From positions 630,001 to 661,000 of the forward strand of contig WPIO01000068.1 in NCBI GenBank assembly GCA_009760855.2: a stretch of 31,000 nt of DNA, written 5' to 3'. A model generated the notes under the pieces. It ran no database searches and was not told the DNA's origin. It saw only the letters and a program-made list of their open reading frames with translations. Every line of letters begins with the position of its first letter. Positions within the stretch are counted from its first letter, which is position 1. Shown here in pieces: positions 24,701-30,932 of the stretch. The stretch is from Cristatella mucedo (lineage: Eukaryota > Bryozoa > Phylactolaemata > Cristatellidae). The position numbers and the translations under genes were made by a program.

Positions 24701-27700
24701 CTCGAGCCACAGTGGTTATTAGTCAACACACAGATTAAACTTAGCACGTTCCTTAGGATTTCCATAAATTCACAGTAAAAAGTCTTTGGTATTAAATAAC
24801 AGCCTAAATGGGCTTGTATTGCTAATTGTAGATATCGCTGACGTGGCTTTAGACGACATACTTTCCACGGATAGTTAGCAGCTGGAAATTTTGAGGTTAG
24901 AATATTCATATATATTTTCAGCGAGTGTCTGAAATTGTTATACTCGTGCACCACGTCAATAAGAATTTGCATTGCGAGGCTTGATGACTTACGTTAGATA
25001 AGGTAGCAGTTGAAATTGAGCCAGAATATTTAAAAGAAATTCATCAGGATCCAGTAGACATGCACTAACTTGAAGTATCGTTATATCTTCGTCAAACATG
25101 ATATGTACCGCCTTCGAATATTTGTATAAATCAATCTGAAATGTTTTAAGCCAAAGTCTCTCAAATTTATTTTACCATGCCACATTCTTGGCGAAACATA
25201 CATTCCTCTGCTCAGAGAGAGTCCCAGGTTGAGAAGCAGCGTAAGCTCTCTTCGCTGCTTTGGAAAAAGATTTCCAGAAAATCGATGAAAGTTGGAAAAA
25301 AAACTAACCTGATCTGTCAGAAATGGTTCGTGCTGCTGCGACAGGATTTCTCTTATTTTGGATACGCGCACTTGTAATCCTAATGACGGATAGTACAGCG
25401 GCTTCAAATCATTTTCTCGACCCTAATAAAGTAAAGCTGGCGAATCAGACTGCCACTCACCAGTAAGCAATGTCTTTCTGTATTCTAGTAGCTGCAAGAT
25501 GCCTCCATAACTGTTTACAACATGTTTAATTGTACAGTTTGCTAAAAGGAGTAATTAGGTTATGTATAAGAATTATACTCCGCCGTCTAGATACATCAGC
25601 CTGCTTCTCTTTCTGAAGCTATACTTATTAATTAGGAGCTACATAAAAATGCGTAAACCCTTCATTTGAAGTGATTTATGTCCCTCATAATTCCTAATTT
25701 TTAAATCTGCTTGCAATAAACCGCCTTCCAGTGTATACAACTTACTTAATTAACAGAAATAATCTATTTAAGCTGCACATGGCTTGCGTTTGCGAAGAAT
25801 ATTTCTGTAAGTGGAAGAATAAAAATGAAAGAAAAGTTGCATTATGCACAGCAAAATGCGAGAGTTAGTTTGCGATGTCGATAAATATTTAGAATATTTT
25901 AACCAAGCATTACCAAATATATAGCTTAGCCGCAAAAACTGAGCAAATTACACAGAAATGCATTTGTTAAGGATACATAATTAAAACACTTGAAAATCTG
26001 ATAACTACAATGCTGGAATTTGCTAAAAACGATTGCATTACTAGAAAAGGACGATGGCTGAGTATCTATTAGCTTTATATTGTAAGATATACAAATTCAT
26101 ATTATCAATATAAAGATGGCTGGATAAAACTCCTGTCCTGGTTTGACCAGTGGCTAATATGCCCGGCGGGTCCAAGGTCAAGCTAAATGTGTTTAATAAG
26201 GTCTTGGACTAAAGCTCTGTTTCAACCATGAAGAGCCCAATACAAAATTTGTATCTTAAGCCGCTAAACAAATGAAATATTTTTCCTTCAAGTTTTTAAC
26301 TTAGGCCAGTTCAATATTTAATTATGTATCCTTTACAAATGCATTTCTGTAACTTACTACTTGCTGGCCTACCGGCACGTGCAATCAGGCGATTAAAGAG
26401 GATGCAAAACTCTGCAACTAGGCTTCTCTGTCGTGAGCGTCGCAATAGCCACATCACACCACTTCTCGCCTACCTGCAATGGCTACCAGTCAAGCGATGG
26501 ATCGATTTCAAGGTTTTGTCGCTCACTTTTAGGTCACTTCATTTTTTGGCTCCAGCCTATCTCTCAGTTCTACTCCCCAACCAGGCCAAGCATTGTTTTA
26601 CCCGCTTTTCAGAATCCAACAGTTTACCAATACCTCGAACAAACCTCAAATCCTTTGGAGACCCTACATCTAAGCTCGTACGCTCCCAAAGCCTGGAACT
26701 CACTCCCGACTCGCATCAGAACATCCCCTGACCTGACCACTTTTAAAAAGAACTTAAAAACGTACCTTTTTAGGACAGAATTTAGTGGGTCCTTGTAATT
26801 CGTCCTTCATGTGCTTATGCGTACTGACACTGCATGGCTGCCATTAACCAAGTTTGTGTGCTGACCCTGTGCATGTCACCCCTAACCATGTTATCCATGT
26901 TGTTTATCAAGCGTGATATTAATCCCAATTGAATTAAGTTTCCCTTTGCAGAAATTTTATGGCGCCTAGAAAAAGATTGCGTTCTCTGAGGGCACTTTAT
27001 CAGTTGGATTATTATTATTAGTAGTATAAATAATTTAAATAATACAGAATAACTACATTATTTATATTTGAGGCGACCAATATTATTTTCTATTAAAGAA
27101 AATTTAATAAAAATAACCATAACCAGTTTAAATATTTCTTGGGAAAAATTAGGAAAATGGTGACATAAAGCGTTACCACGCCCACTTACATGCTAACGTA
27201 CTAACGTCGAAAAGAATATGGCAAATTTAAATAGTCTATATTAAAATCCAATAACACTTGATGAATACCACAGAAGGCAGGGGAAGTAAATACTGTTGCT
27301 TCGTTTTATGCAATTGGAAAAATTTCACCATTATTTTTGAACGAGAAATAAATACAGTGAAGAATTGGCGTTTTTCGAGTAATTGCGAACTGCACTGGAG
27401 ATACCTAATACCTCTTAAGGTGCCATTGCATTTTTTAAATATATATTTAAACTTTGAGTCAGAAACTACAGAAATGACTTCCGTAATACAATTACTTACC
27501 CGATAATGAATCAAAAAATCTAACGATAACCCATAGGATTCCATGTATCGACAAAGGTACGCTAGAGTGCGATGTAAGGGTAAATTGAAGGAGGTTTGCT
27601 CTTGCGCAATATTACTACCATGTAAAACCATTGATTCATGGCCAGCGAGAGAAATTTTTTCCCACTTTCTATCTTTGCTAGTCAGATTAAATGAAGTTTT

Positions 27701-27754
27701 GGTGGACCAACAGTATTCACTTGCTCTTTCCAAAGTTTCTTTGTAGGTTTGCTC
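6496..27754 (-). CDS. UBR1/UBR2-like N-recognin E3 ubiquitin ligase, central part (eight exons, partial gene)
   Basis: Exons in transcript order are 27754-27500, 25422-25309, 25135-24993, 18602-18434, 18340-18197, 7258-7037, 6923-6830 and 6737-6496. Every internal junction is GT-AG and the phases agree (0,0,2,0,0,0,1), giving 1383 nt or 461 codons without a stop. UBR1/UBR2 proteins recognise destabilising N-terminal residues and ubiquitinate the substrate with an E2 partner. Visible family landmarks, in order, are FNLPLHR, MFDEDITILQ, DPDEF, IIGERYR, FESIVAEIA, EEKLKKQ, YSDVM, LQR/VLHIITLGL and an amphipathic stretch ending in LLGWVLRYMKAIQEF. All occur in the UBR1/UBR2 order. The UBR box and ClpS-like domain would lie upstream and the RING and autoinhibitory domains downstream; none is in the window. 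UBR3 shares some motifs, but the stretch around SDVM and VLHII fits UBR1/UBR2 better. Low-copy coding sequence contrasts with the transposon-filled introns. I infer a functional gene because no exon has a break. Confidence 0.85.
6830..6923 (-). CDS. UBR1/2-like gene, exon 7 of visible set (94 nt)
   Basis: The acceptor is TTTTTTGCAG|GTATTA and the donor AGAG|GTAAGA. The exon begins in phase 0 and ends in phase 1. It encodes VLHIITLGLHEDLRGL and then KMGDNSLQFTALATR. UBR1/UBR2 have LQRVLHLIGMALQEE followed by an EEHVVTFTFT strand, so the exon 6-7 junction falls inside the LQR-VLH motif. Introns on each side are only 113 and 92 bp. It was found by reading the strand directly. Confidence 0.86.
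7037..7258 (-). CDS. UBR1/2-like gene, exon 6 of visible set (74 codons)
   Basis: The acceptor is TTTTTTCACAG|ATTGAG and the donor AGA|GTAAGA, both phase 0. The protein starts IEEKLKKQMTDANETKRDGR and carries PMPPSF, then IFYSDVMYFVIKNVLERF, then DRHLQR. In UBR1/UBR2 this is a charged helix (AEEAQRKLKRQ), a proline-rich turn (PPPVLPPF) and the helix containing LQSDVML. The join to exon 5 across the 10.9-kb intron (SEQIQ to IEEKLKKQ) restores the family sequence without a gap, which strongly supports both boundaries. Confidence 0.87.
7259..7837. other. Start of 10.9-kb UBR intron; AT-rich, nothing recognised
   Basis: AT-rich sequence with short homopolymers and a TA-rich tract near 7755-7790. 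I see no conserved coding segment, repeat family or RNA gene. Confidence 0.5.
7838..7972 (+). mobile_element. tRNA-derived SINE, family 2
   Basis: The head reads TTTTGGCCCAGTGGTTGAGG (A-box-like), then GGTCGTGGGCTCTAGCCCC (B-box-like, with a self-complementary GGGCTCTAGCCCC core). The tail is AGAGATTAAGTTCTCTTAGG followed by ACGCTATACAAATGAATTA. The same head-body-tail recurs at 29909-30042 (minus) and 22088-22212 (plus), so it is a dispersed family. The tail resembles the LINE 3' terminal block. Confidence 0.75.
7973..8894. other. Intron stretch without recognised features
   Basis: Mixed-composition sequence. An 84-codon open frame on plus at 8573-8827 has no recognisable motif and no coding context, so I do not call it a gene. 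Confidence 0.45.
8895..9282 (+). mobile_element. Possible solo LTR
   Basis: A GC-richer island starts TGTGAT and ends TTAACA. Inside, an AATAAA signal (about 9165) lies in CAAGAATAAAGCGACTCGAG, as in LTR R regions. It sits about 0.4 kb from the 3' side of a Ty3/gypsy fragment but in doubtful relation to it. I found no target-site duplication, so the edges are a guess. Confidence 0.25.
9551..9610 (+). repeat. Hairpin with internal short direct repeat
   Basis: CCTCGGTG at 9553-9560 is complementary to CACCGAGG at 9600-9607, an 8-bp stem. Between them GGTGTAATCTG occurs twice (from 9559 and from 9581). It may be a tRNA-like SINE head, since TGGTGTAATCTGCAGACC loosely resembles an A box. A poly-purine stretch follows at 9630-9645. 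Confidence 0.5.
9720..11210 (-). mobile_element. Ty3/gypsy LTR retrotransposon fragment: RNase H, integrase core and C-terminus
   Basis: Minus-strand order is that of Ty3/gypsy pol. The RNase H end (11210-10923) has LETDKPLVTILGPKTSIPP and RAEDHANAYATFRPL. An integrase N-terminal linker with stops follows. The integrase core (10691-10395) has PNATAQSTILKLSTLFVHLG, LPLAVVSGNGLQFRSAKLAA and SSGIKHITTASVQHTDQ. Near 10250-9990 short C-terminal motifs appear: RTRLDLL, WYKDYRT, TWSAGTVV and HADQLQ. The VSDNG motif that carries the second catalytic aspartate reads VSGNG here, so the integrase would be dead even if expressed. Stops and frame changes confirm decay. Gag, protease and most of RT are absent. 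Confidence 0.85.
11190..12145 (-). mobile_element. LINE 3' part, truncated
   Basis: On minus, the RT C-terminal region includes LLPSLPACAIRRSQLLQISA, ARLVCSERCSCHISSLLADQ and HWFSFKQSIDF (11956-11714). A 3' UTR follows and then the terminal block CTCAGAGAACTC (about 11246-11260 on plus) and an ATT/ACT-rich end near 11200. It begins around 12145, where sequence matching the RT thumb region (TGGTCGTCTGACGAAAGGTC at 11999) starts. It is the same LINE family as 790-3555. Confidence 0.8.
12350..13440 (+). mobile_element. LINE 3' part, plus strand, decayed
   Basis: Plus-strand remnants of the RT appear from about 12375 (SLCSSISNSLKFPVSCIDD-like). Next come FTTSRLNFCISLLAGLPSCA (about 12740-12800), NLQLAQSSTARLDCRERC and a C-terminal KAWNSLPTCVK-like stretch (about 13095-13125). 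The 3' UTR and the GAGATTGAGTTGTCTGCGAG block (about 13376-13395) follow. The copy stands back to back with the minus-strand LINE ending at 12145. Confidence 0.78.
13441..14340. other. AT-rich intron stretch, nothing recognised
   Basis: No coding motif, repeat family or RNA gene is visible. Confidence 0.45.
14345..14457 (-). other. Orphan exon-like segment inside the UBR intron
   Basis: On minus, ATATTTCAG|TGTACC and ATTG|GTAATG would delimit a 113-nt exon (1 nt, 37 codons, 1 nt). It encodes VPLPVYPIPKAPYVEVMERI and then CIRRLPEQYLRFLDDDI. The composition is protein-like (balanced charged and hydrophobic residues, codon use like an exon) and unlike its AT-rich surroundings. The phases (2 in, 1 out) do not fit the phase 0 UBR junction that spans it, so it is not a UBR exon. 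An uninterrupted reading also gives a 52-codon ORF from an ATG at about 14490. I do not recognise the protein. It could be an exon of a nested gene, a retained pseudogene fragment, or chance. Confidence 0.4.
14600..15990 (-). mobile_element. LINE, 5'-truncated, best preserved copy
   Basis: On minus, an uninterrupted 142-codon RT segment (15969-15541) carries LLDLSAAFDTIDHKVLLERL, GRFQSIDVNGQRSSDVPLKY, GVPQGSLLGLVLFTVY and FHFYADDTQLYLCFDPSQ. Both catalytic regions (the AAFDTIDH aspartate and the YADD pair) are intact. After a frameshift near 15540-15700 come the thumb and, at 15201-14908, the C-terminal domain (ARLVCRKLRSCHIAPLIAEL, HWFPVKQRIDFKILSL, AYLSDLLPNQAKHRITHF). The 3' UTR ends at CTCAGAGAACCCAATCTCTTT and an (AAT)n tail at 14611-14630. 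It is closely related to the copy at 790-3555. The 5' end is truncated within the RT near 15990. Confidence 0.9.
15991..16830. other. Intron stretch, nothing recognised
   Basis: AT-rich sequence without coding motifs or recognisable repeats. Confidence 0.4.
16855..17110 (+). mobile_element. Very decayed LINE 3' tail (possible)
   Basis: The order AAACTAAAGACGCACTTCTA, then CCTTGTTCATTTTGGCGTGC, then a TTGTGCATG segment follows the order of the LINE 3' end elsewhere (LKTYLF-coding, TTCGTCCTTCATGTGCTTATG, CTGTGCATG). Identity is low, so it is an old copy or a distant family. Confidence 0.4.
17111..18196. other. AT-rich intron stretch next to UBR exon 5
   Basis: No features are seen. An open frame of 73 codons at 17234-17455 (plus) has no recognisable motif. 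Confidence 0.4.
18197..18340 (-). CDS. UBR1/2-like gene, exon 5 of visible set (48 codons)
   Basis: The acceptor is TTATGTTGCAG|GGTGAA and the donor CAA|GTATGT. Both ends are phase 0. It encodes GELVDNFESIVAEIAYLNV, then HMDIKPQMFEEINPHYYLYS and HSEQIQ. The UBR1/UBR2 counterpart is a winged-helix-like segment with ESVIEAVAHF, a GMYELKPE hairpin and an FNLYFYHFS..EQ ending. The match includes the hairpin and the exon end. This exon was found by reading the minus strand directly; it is only about 50 codons and is flanked by a 93-bp intron on its 5' side. Confidence 0.85.
18434..18602 (-). CDS. UBR1/2-like gene, exon 4 of visible set (169 nt)
   Basis: The donor is CGG|GTAATG. The acceptor chosen is TCTAATAG|T, because it gives the one nucleotide needed after the phase 2 end of exon 3. 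It lacks a good pyrimidine tract, so the 5' edge is the least certain of the set. The translation includes SNIVYKCFGIIGERYRVGI followed by ITEEFQLRHHLIQKIA. UBR1/UBR2 have LYLIIMLVGERF and then a DEIKREIIHQL-type helix at this place. Compared with vertebrate UBR2, roughly 20-25 residues are missing between the RF motif of exon 3 and this exon. Either the linker is shorter or a small exon was missed. Confidence 0.8.
18603..20550. other. AT-rich part of 6.4-kb UBR intron
   Basis: Long stretch with poly-A/T runs. I found no coding exon with UBR similarity, no tRNA-like box pair and no LINE motif. Confidence 0.45.
20553..20655 (-). mobile_element. Decayed family 1 SINE fragment
   Basis: On plus, CCTTCCGCTTGCAGATGGTAATAAAGCACAGCC and CCAGAATCCCG parallel the body and B-box region of the SINEs at 2454 and 3873 (CACCGCTTGCAGTGGCGATA, AAAGGATCGCCCACC, GGAATCGAACC). 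It is GC-rich and includes a GGCGGCGGCGG run. The A box is lost. Confidence 0.45.
20656..21229. other. Intron stretch, nothing recognised
   Basis: No supported feature. Confidence 0.35.
21235..21430 (+). mobile_element. Degenerate LINE RT fragment
   Basis: The plus strand reads SGHAPKSFEKTVVSPLL and then AKLDQENLWK in a frame with one stop. This matches the SGHVPERFKKAVVRPLLKK.TLDQENLSNYR stretch of the LINE at 790-3555. A frame change leads to nucleotide similarity to the SLLPFLSKTLKQVVVD region. Sequence further right to about 21560 may continue it. Confidence 0.65.
21431..22087. other. Intron stretch, possibly more LINE debris
   Basis: Composition is similar to the preceding LINE fragment, but no motif can be read. 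Confidence 0.3.
22088..22212 (+). mobile_element. tRNA-derived SINE, family 2 (diverged)
   Basis: The body CCAAGATCATGTGCTCGAGCCCCTTGGCATATATGAAGCGC parallels the B-box region of the copies at 7838 and 29909. The tail GATCAACTTCTCTTAGGGTG followed by CTGCAATAAATGAATAA parallels their GATTAAGTTCTCTTAGGACG tail. The head is mutated. Confidence 0.65.
22560..23190 (-). mobile_element. LINE 3' fragment, strongly decayed
   Basis: On plus the order is an AT-rich tail, TTAGAGAACTTGATCAGTATC (terminal block), CACTTCACATTTGCTGTAAAG, then a CGCAGGGACGCAGCC segment and the RT C-terminal region (CAGCTACAAAGCTCACGACAG at about 23106). The same order is seen in the adjacent copy at 23235-23960. The pair may be a duplication or two insertions. 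Confidence 0.65.
23235..23960 (-). mobile_element. LINE 3' fragment
   Basis: On plus: ATAATAATACC tail, TTAGAGAACTCAATCTATTTT (terminal block), CACTTTGCATTTGCTGC, CGCAGGGACCCACTAAATGC, then the complement of the RT C-terminal domain (GAACTAAAGGCACGGTCTCC, TTGACTGGGAGCCAGTGCAG, CAGAGTTTTGTACCAG). It matches the copies at 11190 and 14600. Its ORF is broken. Confidence 0.78.
23961..24992. other. Intron stretch next to UBR exon 3, with an unplaced open frame
   Basis: Minus strand 24972-24658 is open for 104 codons. Part of it (24928-24862, TTTCAG|A to AAA|GTATGT) looks like a 67-nt exon encoding HSLKIYMNILTSKFPAANYP. It would accept the phase 2 end of exon 3 but would leave in phase 0, which does not fit the chosen acceptor of exon 4. 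No other feature is seen. Confidence 0.35.
24993..25135 (-). CDS. UBR1/2-like gene, exon 3 of visible set (143 nt)
   Basis: The acceptor is ACATTTCAG|ATT and the donor CTAAC|GTAAGT. The exon starts in phase 0 and ends in phase 2. It encodes IDLYKYSKAVHIMFDEDITI, then LQVSACLLDPDEFLL and NILAQFQLLPYL. UBR1/UBR2 have a matching segment of the form MFDKD..-LQ....-MDP..F......RF. This is one of the clearest family matches in the window. It is separated from exon 2 by an intron of only 173 bp but from the next exon by 6.4 kb. Confidence 0.85.
25309..25422 (-). CDS. UBR1/2-like gene, exon 2 of visible set (38 codons)
   Basis: The acceptor is TTTATTAG followed by GGTCGAG, and the donor is CAG|GTTAGT. 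Both ends are phase 0. The translation begins GRENDLKPLYYPSLGLQV and ends HEPFLTDQ. This corresponds to the UBR family segment that includes HPL.....V...MW.RNGF...NQ. Here the usual MW.RNG core is diverged to a QQHEPF-type sequence, while the exon boundary after the terminal Q is kept. The open frame runs past the donor and would give a longer but unrelated tail, so the donor was placed by family alignment and by the downstream junction. Confidence 0.75.
25423..26130. other. Intron stretch, nothing recognised
   Basis: AT-rich; no supported feature. Confidence 0.4.
26135..26280 (+). mobile_element. Possible diverged family 2 SINE
   Basis: CCTGGTTTGACCAGTGGCTAATATGCCCGGCGGGTCCAAGGTCAAG resembles the head of the family 2 copies (GGTTTGGTCTAGTTG, TGCTCG, CCAAGGTC). 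The last part, CCGCTAAACAAATGAAATAT, is like their ACGCTATACAAATGAATTAT end. The middle part does not align well. Confidence 0.4.
26324..27040 (+). mobile_element. LINE 3' end, 5'-truncated, well preserved
   Basis: Plus strand. The RT C-terminal domain runs FCNLLLAGLPARAIRRLKRM, QNSATRLLCRERRNSHITPL, LQWLPVKRWIDFKVLSLTF, HFLAPAYLSVLLPNQAKHCF, SESNSLPIPRTNLKSFGD. After one frameshift near 26660 come YAPKAWNSLPTRIRTSPDL and FKKNLKTYLFRTEFSG. The 3' UTR carries TTCGTCCTTCATGTGCTTATG and CTGACCCTGTGCATGTCACC, and ends in a GAAAAAGATTGCGTTCTCTGAGG block and a (TTA)n tail at about 27010-27025. It serves as the uninterrupted reference for the SINE-split copy at 3563-4210. Confidence 0.88.
27041..27499. 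other. AT-rich intron stretch before the first visible UBR exon
   Basis: No supported feature. Open frames here on both strands are continuations or shadows of the UBR exon frame. Confidence 0.4.
27500..27754 (-). CDS. UBR1/2-like gene, first visible exon (85 codons)
   Basis: The exon follows a TTTCTAG acceptor and ends at CGG|GTAAGT. It is in phase 0 at both ends. The translation starts EQTYKETLERASEYCW and carries AGHESMVLHG followed by QTSFNLPLHRTLAYL. In UBR1, UBR2 and UBR3 a similar (H/N)LP(L/V)(H/S)R helix start sits in the middle of the protein, after the tail of the N-terminal half. The next exon upstream in the transcript should lie at higher coordinates. I could not identify it between 27755 and 31000, so the intron on that side is probably longer than 3.2 kb. 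Confidence 0.82.
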
Positions 27755-29243
27755 CTAGAAACAAAATTTTGCATGCAGATATAGTTCACCTAAAAGTTTG
27801 CATTAATATAGAGATCATTAGAATTGAGAGTGATTGTAGGAATTTGTGTTCCTGCACCATTTACGTATTCCTAAAGATATTAGTTTATAATTAAGGGCAA
27901 ATTTCCACCAATAAGTTTCTTCCGAGCTATTCTCTCAGAATCGTATACAGCAAGTGGATTACTCGCCTAACCTGCAGCAAGTGAGTTACCTGCACTATGC
28001 AAATACCTACTGTCGGTCGAGGCTTACAACTAGCTCCGCCAAAGAATTATTTGCCTGATTTCTTTGGAAAGCTATTTTGCCTGATCTGTGCCTGTATATT
28101 AGAAAATTGAAGAGAGTAATGATGTGTTGGCCCGGTTAACCAGATTGTAAGCCACAACCGCTGCAGAGCACAAATAATGCAACCAGTTTTTATACATATT
28201 GGCATATCGATGGATTATATCAAGAGAAGCAATTAGCCAAAACGCTATTGTTATTTTATCACATACTTTTTTCAGTCTCCTAGAAATTAAACTTCTCTTG
28301 GGACTTTAAATGTGCTGCAAACAAAAAACGATTGCTGTGGTTGGTGGCTAAACGCACCTTGGCAACGTGTATAGGTGCACAACTTACAGCAGTGATACCA
28401 TTCTATTGCATTGATGATGATAATATCGTTCAGAGAATAAATGTAAAAGGTATACTGAGTTTTCTAAACACATTGCATAGCTAGATTTTGTTTATTTTCT
28501 ATAATGCTCCGAGCCATTCGAGAGAAGGCGTTAGCATGTCGAATATTAAGGTGACTATGATCTTTCTCTATTCAATATCAAAAGCTCAGTCTCATAATGC
28601 AGGAACCATGGCCTCCTTCTAAATTTGGTAATGCTGCTGCCAGATACAGTGGGTTGTTAATTTACTGGAGTCTGGAGGAAACACCATTCACGATTAAAAT
28701 CGAGTGATAGCGAAGCAGTGGTGTTTTCATGCAAATAATATATTCATACCGATGCTTTCAGACTCTGCTCTCCTCACACCTCAGCCAAGGAAAAATCTCT
28801 TCGGATTAACTGATGATCAGCAGGGAAGTTTTGAGTGACATACTGAAGTTTTATCGCATCTCGACCTTATGCAATCCCTTAACCTCAAGGGTCTGTAGGT
28901 CCTACACCAGAATTGGCAGTTAGATGCAAAGAACGATCGGATACAGGCTTTAAATGTGTCTTAGATAAATTCACTGGGTGGCTTCAGATATACAACCTAA
29001 AGTTCATCTACTCGGTAGGCTGGGGGTATTTCGAGGTTGAACTTTGCCTTCCATCTATAACAGAATTACTATTTTTTAAACAGCAGTAATACAGCAGTTT
29101 TGATTTTTCTCCTTGGGTTAGGTATCTGCTACATCAACAACGTCAACAAAGTCAGGAATCAAGTGCCCAAGCAATCATGGACTAGTTTCTGAGCTTATCA
29201 TTGATTTTTGAGCATAGGCTTATTAGTAATTAGTGTCGTTCTT
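27755..29243. other. AT-rich stretch upstream of the visible UBR exons, nothing recognised
   Basis: I searched for the UBR segment that should precede the first visible exon and saw none. A short minus frame near 28855-28785 (DAIKLQYVTQNFPADHQL) looks mildly coding-like but has no recognisable partner. Confidence 0.4.
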
Positions 29244-29436
29244 AAAAATAAATAAATAAATAAAAAGAAATACGAGCTGACTAAACAGTGTCTTTAATAT
29301 TGAAAGAAGAGCTTTTACAGCTACCATCACAGCTTGCAGCTGCGAGAACAAATATCGGCCACCACAGGATTCGAACTCAAGACCTCGGGCCCAAGGTTGT
29401 GAAAAGCAACCGCCTTACCTATGAGCCATCACAACT
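29244..29436 (-). mobile_element. tRNA-derived SINE, family 1
   Basis: It has an (AAAT)n tail at 29247-29263 on plus and a body homologous to the copies at 2454 and 3873 (CACAGCTTGCAGCTGCGA, CACCACAGGATTCGAACTC). The B-box region is at about 29367-29377 and an A-box-like segment near 29411-29430. It is the third clear member, and all three are on the minus strand. Confidence 0.8.
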
Positions 29437-29600
29437 ATCTTAGTCCTACTTTATCAGTTAACGTAACCAAATTTTGAAATGTCTCCTTCATTGATAAATT
29501 TAATTGCTTATAATTGCTATAGATTTTAACCAAATAGCACTCCAAGGGCATCTTGTTACGTAGGTACGACATTTAAACTAAATATATCCGATGATTATTC

Positions 29601-29714
29601 TTTCATAGCCATAGCGTCTGCTGAGATTCCTTCCTATTATTTCATAGCCATAGCGTCTGCTGAGATTCCTTCCTATTATTTCATAGCCATAGCGTCTGCT
29701 GAGATTCCTTCCTA
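29601..29714 (+). repeat. Minisatellite, three perfect 39-bp units
   Basis: The unit starting TTTCATAGCCATAGCGTCTG and ending TTCCTATTA begins at 29601, 29640 and 29679. The first two units are identical. The third matches through TTCCTA and then leaves the repeat. Confidence 0.95.
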
Positions 29715-29908
29715 GAATTTCCAACCTGACAGCTGTGTATAACTATGGAGGTCTGAGAATAGAAAGATCCAACGGAAGTGAAAACTTCATTTAGTAGGTT
29801 ATTTGTCTGTATGAGATCGGATACCAAAAAGAGATTAAGCAAAAATTAAGAGATACACTTTAAATGGATTTTTTTTAGAAACCTTTGATATAAATACATA
29901 TACAAATA

Positions 29909-30042
29909 TAATTCATTTGTACAGCGTCCAAAGAGAACTTAATTTCTACTCAGGCGACTCACATATGCCTCGGGGCTCGACCCCACGACCTTGACCAGAA
30001 ATTGGTCGTGGCGAGCACCCCGACAACTAGACCAAACCATGA
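29909..30042 (-). mobile_element. tRNA-derived SINE, family 2
   Basis: On minus: TGGTTTGGTCTAGTTGTCGG (A-box region), GTGCTCGCCACGACC, AAGGTCGTGGGGTCGAGCCC (B-box region), then GAAATTAAGTTCTCTTTGGACGCTGTACAAATGAATTAT as the tail. It matches the copy at 7838-7972 along its whole length, apart from a short insertion. Confidence 0.78.
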
Positions 30043-30369
30043 TGGGATTTGATGAGATATGATCTTGTTTGGCGAGTCAAATTATACCTATCGAGAACAG
30101 TGAGGCAATAGACCGATTACGTTCACTGCAGGGCATGCAGTTTGAGAGTTCTTCTGTTTGGTCTTAGGATTTGTAATAAGTCAAAATTTGAGACAGTTTA
30201 AAACTGAAGCATCCTTAGCGGAAGCAAACTCTGCAGCGTCAATTGAGCATTTTAGATGGCCTTAACTAGTTCACGAATTGAAAATGGCTATGCATACCAA
30301 CAACAATAACAATTGATTTTTCCTATTTAGTTAAGTATGTGATTACATTGTATATAAGTCTCTTGTCTT

Positions 30370-30480
30370 TTTTTGGCATTGGAAAAGGTTAGCACAAAGT
30401 CTGAATCCAACTTTAATAAGTTTCAGCAGAAATCGAAGCATCCAGCAGAGCTTGAGAATTACAGGATAATTTTTTAAAAT
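30370..30480 (+). mobile_element. Possible degenerate LINE RT fragment
   Basis: One plus frame reads KSKHPAELENYRIIF, resembling the LLKKP.LDP.EL.NYRPIS motif at the start of non-LTR reverse transcriptases. No other motif is nearby. Confidence 0.35.
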
Positions 30481-30544
30481 TTCTTAATAATTAAAACGAG
30501 GTCATCAAAGGAGCAATGCAGAGCACCACTGGCAGACATTGACA

Positions 30545-30930
30545 CCCGTTAGCTCATTTGGGCACAAGATGTTTACCGTAGAGTGGTAGCTTGCTTGCTA
30601 TGGGGATAAATTTAGATCTCGTGGTATCCGGAGTATGACTTCTGGACATATAGGTCTCAGAAAACAGAACAATTAAGGTAATAAGCTTTCAGAGCAGTTT
30701 ATATTTGATCAATAAAGTTAGAAATCCGTGCTAAGTTTAATTTCTTAGGTACCTTTTCATTTTATACATTAATATAACCAAAAATCTGAGAAATTTTGTT
30801 CGAATTCATAAAAATTAATTTAAGTATTAAGCCCTAATAAAAAGTCAGTGTGACAAGGGCTACGCGCACAGAGTTAAATGTATGCAGAGAGGTGAGATTT
30901 CGAGATTTTTACTTTAAGGCAGTAAATATA
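30545..30930. other. AT-rich stretch; faint tRNA-like head
   Basis: CCGTTAGCTCATTTGGGCAC at 30546-30565 resembles an A box in a tRNA-derived head, but no B box is seen. The rest shows nothing. Confidence 0.25.
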
Positions 30931-30932
30931 GT

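Noticed and set aside
24658-24972. 104-codon minus frame as a UBR exon
   Set aside because: Part of it resembles the UBR helix before GERF, but exon 4 at 18434-18602 fits that place much better, and no phase-correct exon can be cut from it.
25081-25304. Minus-strand frame continuing past UBR exon 2 and containing an MW pair
   Set aside because: The MW resembles the conserved MW.RNG motif, but reading through gives a frameshift before exon 3. The CAG|GTTAGT donor and TTTCAG acceptor restore the frame and the family spacing.
27258-27506. 82-codon open frame on plus
   Set aside because: It is antisense to the intron next to the first visible UBR exon and shows no motif.
28785-28857. Minus-strand segment DAIKLQYVTQNFPADHQL as an upstream UBR exon
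   Set aside because: A stop lies just upstream in the frame, no acceptor fits, and it does not resemble the UBR segment expected there.
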